Positions 59,053 to 64,000 of a stretch of 64,000 nucleotides of DNA are shown in pieces. A program made the position numbers and the translations under genes. Where the stretch lies: contig SPQJ01000012.1 of the NCBI GenBank assembly GCA_004570425.1, positions 1 to 64,000 of the forward strand, in the 5' to 3' direction. A model generated the notes under the pieces. That model saw only the letters and a program-made list of their open reading frames with translations, ran no database searches and had not been told where the DNA came from. Positions within the stretch are counted from its first letter, which is position 1; each line of letters starts with the position of its first letter. The DNA comes from Bacillus sp. AZ43. GTDB taxonomy: Bacteria; Actinomycetota; Actinomycetes; Mycobacteriales; Geodermatophilaceae.

Positions 59053-59901
59053 TCAGCCGCGCCGGGCGCGGGTGATCTGTGCCCGGGCGGCCAGTTCCTC
59101 GTCCACCGGGTAGTCGACCCGCACCAGCGTGAGCCCGCCCGCCGGGGCCACGGGCACCTCGCTGGAGCGCTCCGTGCGCGCGAACAACGCGGCCGGCCAC
59201 TCCGGGACCCGGCGCCCCTCCCCCACCGCGGTCAGCGCCCCGACCAGGCTGCGCACCATCGAGTGGCAGAACGCGTCGGCCGACGCGCGGATCTCGATCA
59301 GCTCGCCGTGCCGCTCGACGTCGAGGGCGAGCAGGGTGCGGATCGTCGTCGCGCCCTCGCGGCGGCGGCAGAAGGCGGCGAAGTCGTGCTCGCCGAGCAG
59401 CAGCCCGGCGGCCCGCGCCATCGCATCCGCGTCCAGGGTGCGCGGCCACGCGGCCGTGTCGGCCCGGCGCAGCGGCGGCGGGCCCCAGGGCGCGTCGGTC
59501 AGCCGGTAGACGTAGTGCCGGCCCAGGGCGCTGAAGCGGGCGTCGAAGTCCGGGTGCGCCTCGACCACCGACCGGACGGCGATGTCGTGCGGGAGGACGC
59601 CGCGCAGCCGGCGGACCAGCCGCTGCCGCTGCTCGTCCCATACCTCCCCGGGCACGTCGCAGTGGGCGACCTGCCCGGTGGCGTGCACGCCGGCATCGGT
59701 GCGGCCGGCGACGGTGAGGTCGACGGGGACCCGCAGCACCATCGCCAGGGCCTGCTCCAGCTCCCCCTGCACGGTCCGCTGGCCCGGCTGCCGGGCCCAG
59801 CCGTGCAACGCGGTGCCGTCGTAGGAGACGTCGAGACGACAACGGACGAGCCCGCTCCCCCGAGGGGGAACGGGCTCGTCCGGGTGCGACGGGTGCGTCA
59901 G
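59053..59901 (-). CDS. truA: tRNA pseudouridine(38-40) synthase
   Basis: Catalytic Asp in [16 protein letters not shown] (about 72-87 of this model); [23 protein letters not shown] at the N-terminus, [20 protein letters not shown] and [10 protein letters not shown]. There is no ATG, GTG or TTG in frame between the rplQ stop and the conserved N-terminus: the start drawn is a CTG. Without it the frame runs into rplQ (ATG at 60054). A strong hairpin covers the first codons. Confidence 0.8.
   Translation of the reverse strand: MTHPSHPDEPVPPRGSGLVRCRLDVSYDGTALHGWARQPGQRTVQGELEQALAMVLRVPVDLTVAGRTDAGVHATGQVAHCDVPGEVWDEQRQRLVRRLRGVLPHDIAVRSVVEAHPDFDARFSALGRHYVYRLTDAPWGPPPLRRADTAAWPRTLDADAMARAAGLLLGEHDFAAFCRRREGATTIRTLLALDVERHGELIEIRASADAFCHSMVRSLVGALTAVGEGRRVPEWPAALFARTERSSEVPVAPAGGLTLVRVDYPVDEELAARAQITRARRG
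59843..59882 (-). terminator. Hairpin at the rplQ-truA junction
   Basis: CGGACGAGCCCG (59843-59854) and CGGGCTCGTCCG (59871-59882), 12 bp, continued by TCCCCC/GGGGGA. On the minus strand it is followed by TTGTCGTCT. Looks like the terminator of the alpha operon yet lies over the 5' end of truA. Confidence 0.7.
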
Positions 59902-59905
59902 CGGA

Positions 59906-60622
59906 CTACTTGGGGTCCGGCGCGGACTCCCCGCCGGGAGCCTGCAGGCTCTCGGTGGCGGCGTCCTGCGTCTCCGCGGCGTTGATCTCGGCGGCGGCGG
60001 CGTCGGCGACCTCGGGCGAGACGTTGTCGCCCTCGACGACCGCGCCGTGCTCACCGGAGGGCTCCGGGTTCACGTCGGCGTCGTCCTGGCGCTCGCCGTC
60101 CGGCACGAAGACGTCGGTGACGACCTCCTCGGCGGTGGCCGAGTCGTCGGCGCTCTCGACCGCGTCGGCGGTGACCTCGCCGGACGCGGCGGCCGCGCCG
60201 GCGCCGGAGGCGAACCGGGTGCCGCGGGCGCGCTCGGCCTCGCCGACGGCCTCCTGGGCCACGGTCAGGGCCTCGACCAGCTCGATGACCGCCATGGGGG
60301 CGTTGTCGCCCTTGCGGGGGCCGACCTTGGTGATCCGGGTGTAGCCACCGGGACGGTTCGCGTAGCGCGGCCCGATCTCGGCGAAGAGGGTGTGGACGAC
60401 GTCCTTGTCGCGGATGGTCGTCATGACCTGACGACGGGCGTGCAGGTCACCGCGCTTGGCGAAGGTGACGAGCTTCTCGGCCAGGGGACGCAGGCGCTTC
60501 GCCTTCGTCTCGGTCGTGGTGATCCGCCCGTGCTCGAACAGCGAGGTGGCCAGGTTGGCCAGCATCAGCCGCTCGTGCGAGGGGGACCCGCCGAGACGGG
60601 GGCCCTTGGTGGGGGTGGGCAT
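59906..60622 (-). CDS. rplQ: 50S ribosomal protein L17 with long acidic tail
   Basis: 238 residues. Residues 1-120 are normal L17 ([46 protein letters not shown]). From about 130 an Ala/Glu/Asp-rich tail of some 105 residues follows, with almost no Lys/Arg. L17 is usually about 120-130 residues; acidic tails occur in some actinobacteria. Separated from rpoA by 151 nt that include a hairpin. Confidence 0.95.
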   Translation of the reverse strand: MPTPTKGPRLGGSPSHERLMLANLATSLFEHGRITTTETKAKRLRPLAEKLVTFAKRGDLHARRQVMTTIRDKDVVHTLFAEIGPRYANRPGGYTRITKVGPRKGDNAPMAVIELVEALTVAQEAVGEAERARGTRFASGAGAAAASGEVTADAVESADDSATAEEVVTDVFVPDGERQDDADVNPEPSGEHGAVVEGDNVSPEVADAAAAEINAAETQDAATESLQAPGGESAPDPK

Positions 60623-60733
60623 GTCGGTCCTTCCTCAAGCGGCCGGGCGATCGGTGCTCGGCTGCATCCGTGGTGGTGCGTCGTCCTGGTCGTGCGGTGG
60701 TGCTCGCGGTCAGTCTGGCTGCCCGCGGAGGCG

Positions 60734-60767
60734 GCGCCGGACGGCGGGGTGACCCGCCGCCCGGCGC
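60734..60767 (-). terminator. Hairpin at the rpoA-rplQ junction
   Basis: GCGCCGG-a-CGGCGGG, loop GTGA, CCCGCCG-c-CCGGCGC: 14 bp with one mismatch, 6 nt after the rpoA stop. Confidence 0.7.
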
Positions 60768-60773
60768 TCGGCC

Positions 60774-61838
60774 TCAGAGCTGCTCGGTCTCCTGGTAGGA
60801 GCCCTCGGTGTAGTCGGCGTCGGCGTACTCGCCCGTGCCCTGGTAGGCGTCGGTCTCGTAGCCCTCGTCGTAGCTCTCGATCGAGGTGGGGATGAACCCG
60901 GGCGGGCTGTCCTTGAGCGCGAGGCCCATGGCGGCCAGCTTCATCTTGACCTCGTCGATCGACTTGGCCCCGAAGTTCCGGATGTCGAGCAGGTCGGCCT
61001 CGGAGCGGGTGACGAGCTCACCGACGGTGTGCACGCCCTCGCGCTTGAGGCAGTTGTAGGACCGGACGGTGAGGTCCATGTCCTCGATCGGCATCGAGAA
61101 GTTCGCGATGTCGGCGGCCTCGGCCGGGCTGGGCCCGACCTCGATGCCCTCGGCCTCGACGTTCAGCTCGCGCAGCAGCCCGAACAGCTCGACGAGGGTG
61201 GAGCCGGCGCTGGCGATCGCGTCACGCGGGGCGATCGACGGCTTGGTCTCGACGTCGACGACCAGGCGGTCGAAGTCGGTCCGCTGCTCGACACGGGTGG
61301 CCTCGACGGCGTAGGTCACCTTGAGGACCGGCGAGTAGATCGAGTCGACCGGGATGCGGCCGATCTCCTGGCCGGGCTGCTTGTTCTGCGGGGCCGGCAC
61401 GTAGCCGCGGCCGCGCTCGACGACCAGCTCGATCTCCAGGCGGCCCTTGCCGTTGAGGGTGGCGATGTGGAGGTCGGGGTTGTGCACCTCGACACCGGCC
61501 GGCGGCGCGATGTCCGCGGCGGTGACCTCGCCCGGCCCCTGCTTGCGCAGGTACATGGTCACCGGCTCGTCGGAGTCGGAGCTGACGACCAGGCCCTTGA
61601 GGTTGAGGATGATCTCGGTGACGTCCTCCTTGACCCCCGGCACGGTGGTGAACTCGTGCAGGGTGCCCTCGATGCGGATGCTGGTGACAGCAGCGCCGGG
61701 GATCGAGGACAGCAGGGTGCGGCGCAGGGAGTTGCCGAGGGTGTAGCCGAAGCCCGGCTCGAGCGGCTCGATGACGAACCGCGAGCGCTGCTCCGAGATG
61801 GTCTCCTCGGTCAGCGTGGGGCGCTGTGCGATGAGCAT
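60774..61838 (-). CDS. rpoA: RNA polymerase alpha subunit
   Basis: 354 residues from ATG 61838 (AAGGAG 8 nt upstream). N-terminal assembly domain ([25 protein letters not shown], about 26-50), [21 protein letters not shown] in the C-terminal domain, then an acidic/Tyr-rich tail. Frame extended to 61910 is rejected. Confidence 0.97.
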   Translation of the reverse strand: MLIAQRPTLTEETISEQRSRFVIEPLEPGFGYTLGNSLRRTLLSSIPGAAVTSIRIEGTLHEFTTVPGVKEDVTEIILNLKGLVVSSDSDEPVTMYLRKQGPGEVTAADIAPPAGVEVHNPDLHIATLNGKGRLEIELVVERGRGYVPAPQNKQPGQEIGRIPVDSIYSPVLKVTYAVEATRVEQRTDFDRLVVDVETKPSIAPRDAIASAGSTLVELFGLLRELNVEAEGIEVGPSPAEAADIANFSMPIEDMDLTVRSYNCLKREGVHTVGELVTRSEADLLDIRNFGAKSIDEVKMKLAAMGLALKDSPPGFIPTSIESYDEGYETDAYQGTGEYADADYTEGSYQETEQL

Positions 61839-61895
61839 TGCGTTTCTCCTTGAGGTCCTCCGGCACCCGCCATATGACGCCGTGAGGGTGGTGCT

Positions 61896-61929
61896 GGCTC
61901 CGGCGGGCATCTGTCCGCCCGCCGGAGCC
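61896..61929 (-). terminator. Hairpin at the rpsD-rpoA junction
   Basis: GGCTCCGGCGGGC (61896-61908) and GCCCGCCGGAGCC (61917-61929), perfect 13-bp stem, 8-nt loop. Lies 19 nt after the rpsD stop. Confidence 0.7.
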
Positions 61930-61947
61930 GGTGGTGCACTCGGGCTG

Positions 61948-62574
61948 CTACTTGGAGTAGAGCTCGACGATCAGCTGCTCCTGGACCGGCGTGTCGATGA
62001 CCTGCCGGGCCGGGATGCTGTGGACCAGGACGCGCAGCTGGCTGCTGATGACCTCGAGCCACGGGGGCACGGGGCGCTCGCCGGCGCGGGCCTGGGCGAT
62101 CTCGAACGGCAGCATCGTGCGCGACTTCTCGGCGACCTCGATGATGTCGTTCTCGGTGACCCGGTAGGACGGGATGTCGACCTTGCGGCCGTTCACCCGG
62201 ATGTGGCCGTGGCGCACCAGCTGGCGGGCCATGTCGCGGGACTCGGCGAAGCCGGCCCGGTAGACCACGTTGTCCAGCCGCGACTCCAGGATCTGGAGGA
62301 GGACCTCACCGGTCTTGCCGGTCTTGCGGTTGGCCTCTTCGTAGTACCCGCGGAACTGCTTCTCGAGCACGCCGTAGATGCGGCGGGCCTTCTGCTTCTC
62401 GCGGAGCTGGAGCAGGTACTCGCTGTCCTTGGTGCGGCCGCGGCCGTGCTCACCCGGCGGGTAGGGCCGGATCTCGATCGGGCACTTCGGGGACTCGCAC
62501 TTGCTGCCCTTGAGGAACAGCTTCATCTTCTCGCGCCGGCACATGCGGCAGTCGGCTCCGGTGTAACGGGCCAC
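61948..62574 (-). CDS. rpsD: 30S ribosomal protein S4
   Basis: 208 residues from GTG. Zinc-type N-terminus with Cys at about 9, 12, 26 and 31 ([22 protein letters not shown]); S4 RNA-binding domain [24 protein letters not shown], ending LIVELYSK. Confidence 0.97.
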   Translation of the reverse strand: MARYTGADCRMCRREKMKLFLKGSKCESPKCPIEIRPYPPGEHGRGRTKDSEYLLQLREKQKARRIYGVLEKQFRGYYEEANRKTGKTGEVLLQILESRLDNVVYRAGFAESRDMARQLVRHGHIRVNGRKVDIPSYRVTENDIIEVAEKSRTMLPFEIAQARAGERPVPPWLEVISSQLRVLVHSIPARQVIDTPVQEQLIVELYSK

Positions 62575-62609
62575 GTCTATCTACCTCGTTCGATCTCGTC
62601 GGTGGCCGG

Positions 62610-63017
62610 TCAGACCCGGCGGCGCTTCTTGGGGCGGCAGCCGTTGTGCGGCTGCGGCGTCACGTCCTGGATCTGACCCACCTCGAGGCCGGTGGCCTGG
62701 AGCGAGCGGATCGCGGTCTCACGGCCGGAGCCGGGGCCCTTCACGAAGACGTCGACCTTGCGCATGCCGTGCTCCTGCGCCTTGCGCGCGGCGTTCTCGG
62801 CAGCCATCTGCGCCGCGAACGGCGTCGACTTGCGGGAACCCTTGAAGCCGACGTGGCCGGCGGACGCCCAGCTGATCACGTTGCCGTTGGGGTCGGTGAT
62901 CGACACGATCGTGTTGTTGAACGTGCTCTTGATGTGCGCGGCGCCGTGGGCGACGTTCTTCTTCTCCTTGCGGCGGACCTTCTTGGCACCAGCCGCAGTG
63001 CGAGCCCTGGGAGGCAT
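62610..63017 (-). CDS. rpsK: 30S ribosomal protein S11
   Basis: 135 residues: [57 protein letters not shown], and [11 protein letters not shown] at the end. Confidence 0.97.
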   Translation of the reverse strand: MPPRARTAAGAKKVRRKEKKNVAHGAAHIKSTFNNTIVSITDPNGNVISWASAGHVGFKGSRKSTPFAAQMAAENAARKAQEHGMRKVDVFVKGPGSGRETAIRSLQATGLEVGQIQDVTPQPHNGCRPKKRRRV

Positions 63018-63059
63018 GAGTCTCTTTCGATCCTTTGTTCGTGGCCAGATGCAGCGCGC

Positions 63060-63104
63060 GGTGCACGGTCGCTCCCGCCCTCACGGGTCGCTGCGACGTG
63101 CACC
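63060..63104 (-). other. Hairpin at the rpsM-rpsK junction
   Basis: GGTGCACG (63060-63067) pairs with CGTGCACC (63097-63104), with an inner TCGC/GCGA. Intercistronic structure of unknown role. Confidence 0.5.
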
Positions 63105-63110
63105 AGCGGC

Positions 63111-63491
63111 TTACTTCTTGCCGGCCTTCTTCTTGCCGGCGATGGTCTTGCGCGGGCCCTTGCTCGAGCGCGCGTTGGTCTTGGTGCGCTGACCGTGGAC
63201 CGGGAGGCCACGGCGGTGACGCAGGCCCTGGTAGCAGCCGATCTCCACCTTGCGGCGGATGTCCGACGCGACCTCGCGGCGCAGGTCACCCTCGACGCGG
63301 AAGTGCTCGTCGATGTAGTCGCGCAGCTTCAGCAGGTCCTCGTCACCGAGGTCCTTGACGCGCAGGTCGGGGCTGACGCCCGTCGCGGCCAGGGTCTCCT
63401 TGGCGTGGGTCTTGCCGATGCCGTAGATGTAGGTGAGCGCGACCTCCATCCGCTTCTCGCGGGGAAGGTCGACGCCTGCCAGTCGTGCCAT
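63111..63491 (-). CDS. rpsM: 30S ribosomal protein S13
   Basis: 126 residues: [49 protein letters not shown], and a Lys-rich tail (AGKKKAGKK). Confidence 0.97.
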   Translation of the reverse strand: MARLAGVDLPREKRMEVALTYIYGIGKTHAKETLAATGVSPDLRVKDLGDEDLLKLRDYIDEHFRVEGDLRREVASDIRRKVEIGCYQGLRHRRGLPVHGQRTKTNARSSKGPRKTIAGKKKAGKK

Positions 63492-63505
63492 GTTCCGGTA
63501 CTCCC

Positions 63506-63619
63506 TCAGCCCTGGCGCTGCTTGTGCCGGGCGTTGTCGCAGATGACCATGACCCGGCCGTGCCGGCGGATCACCTTGCACTTGTCGCAGATCTTCTTCA
63601 CCGACGGCTGGACCTTCAC
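63506..63619 (-). CDS. rpmJ: 50S ribosomal protein L36
   Basis: 37 residues from GTG, read directly from the sequence. [19 protein letters not shown] and [12 protein letters not shown] show the zinc Cys/Cys/Cys/His form. Between infA and rpsM, as usual. Confidence 0.97.
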   Translation of the reverse strand: MKVQPSVKKICDKCKVIRRHGRVMVICDNARHKQRQG

Positions 63620-63684
63620 CGGTGCCGCCCCTCATTCCTCAGATCGTGTGCCGGTCGCGTCCCGCGAGGGATCGCGCCGAGCAG

Positions 63685-63906
63685 TTACTTGTAGCGGTAG
63701 ACGATGCGACCGCGGGTCAGGTCGTAGGGCGAGAGCTCCACGACCACGCGGTCCTCGGGCAGGATGCGGATGTAGTGCTGACGCATCTTGCCGCTGATGT
63801 GGGCGAGCACCCGGTGCCCGTTCTGCAGCTCGACCCGGAACATCGCATTGGGCAGCGGCTCGACGACGCGACCCTCGACCTCGATGGCCCCGTCCTTCTT
63901 CGCCAT
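63685..63906 (-). CDS. infA: Translation initiation factor IF-1
   Basis: 73 residues, S1-like OB fold: [39 protein letters not shown] and [11 protein letters not shown]. Heads the visible part of the infA-rpmJ-rpsM-rpsK-rpsD-rpoA-rplQ unit; 63907-64000 contains no recognisable gene. Confidence 0.97.
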   Translation of the reverse strand: MAKKDGAIEVEGRVVEPLPNAMFRVELQNGHRVLAHISGKMRQHYIRILPEDRVVVELSPYDLTRGRIVYRYK

Positions 63907-64000
63907 TCCCTACACGCGCTCCTCGACTCGATGGTCCTCGTCCTCGCGCGGCCACGGGGGAACCCCACGGGACGCGCTCGGTGGTTGCAGATCAGGTGGT

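Noticed and set aside
59902-60054. truA starting at ATG 60054 inside rplQ
   Set aside because: It would add about 50 residues of Pro/Arg-rich low-complexity sequence antagonistic to TruA structure; kept only as an alternative.
61839-61910. Start of rpoA at 61910
   Set aside because: ATG 61838 has AAGGAG and the standard MLIAQRP N-terminus; the upstream residues match nothing.

Overview
This window comes from a very GC-rich actinobacterium. GTG starts are common, genes are tightly packed with many 1-8 nt overlaps, and several families are actinobacterial hallmarks (WhiB, a BldM-like regulator, GuaB3, PerM- and Rv0954-like membrane proteins, GroEL1 with a His-rich tail, a DUF5319 protein). Gene order follows two blocks known from Mycobacterium and Streptomyces: sucCD / Rv0954 / perM / purN / purH with uvrD1, M23 peptidase and chorismate mutase; and guaA / guaB3 / guaB2 / DUF5319 / bldM / whiB / groEL1 / groES / tsaD / rimI / tsaB / tsaE / alr / nnr / acpS / glmS / glmM / rpsI / rplM ... 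truA / rplQ / rpoA / rpsD / rpsK / rpsM / rpmJ / infA. Repeats and composition would fit Geodermatophilaceae, but that family assignment is inference. I see no rRNA, tRNA, insertion sequence, prophage or CRISPR array.

Layout. 1-1.4 kb: the end of a CAP-domain protein and a DUF559-type protein. 1.4-11 kb (minus): icd, mdh, DUF3017 and folD, then purN-purH, a pentapeptide protein, PerM and the Rv0954-like protein. 11-13 kb: sucC-sucD. 13-19 kb: secreted CocE-type hydrolase, stand-alone B12-binding protein, membrane protein, lipase, M23 peptidase, DUF1203 protein. 19-22 kb: uvrD1/pcrA and, divergently, chorismate mutase preceded by a probable Phe/Tyr attenuator. 22.7-25 kb: an ECF41 sigma-factor operon with its own promoter, then a TfoX-like protein. 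25-28.6 kb: a PspC-type envelope-stress two-component module with divergent PspC/LiaF-like genes. 28.6-30.7 kb: META lipoprotein, dienelactone-hydrolase-like protein and WYL regulator. 30.8-35 kb: guaB2-guaB3-guaA. 35-40.5 kb: DUF5319, BldM-like, WhiB, groES-groEL1, methyltransferase-like. 40.5-50.6 kb (minus): glmS, acpS, nnr, alr, hydrolase, uracil-DNA glycosylase and the t6A genes tsaE/tsaB/rimI/tsaD, interrupted by a lower-GC two-gene insert. 50.7-53 kb: rplM-rpsI-glmM. 53-57.7 kb: carbonic anhydrase and molybdenum-cofactor genes (moeA, moaC, moaB, fdhD, mobA). 57.7-64 kb: AMIN-like lipoprotein, NAD(P)-binding protein, and the ribosomal/RNA-polymerase alpha operon ending at infA.

How the genes work together: most of the window is core metabolism and information processing (TCA steps, purine and GMP synthesis, folate C1, cell-wall sugar and D-Ala supply, t6A tRNA modification, Moco, ribosome). 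The most unusual signals lie between genes: a five-copy structured repeat placed directly after the stop codons of minus-strand genes, with a conserved GAGCnTGCGA loop and covarying stems; a Phe-Phe-Tyr leader peptide with terminator before chorismate mutase; an ECF41 promoter; CIRCE; long hairpins at nearly every junction of the alpha operon; and many TAnnnT -10 boxes 6-8 nt upstream of start codons, which point to leaderless mRNAs.
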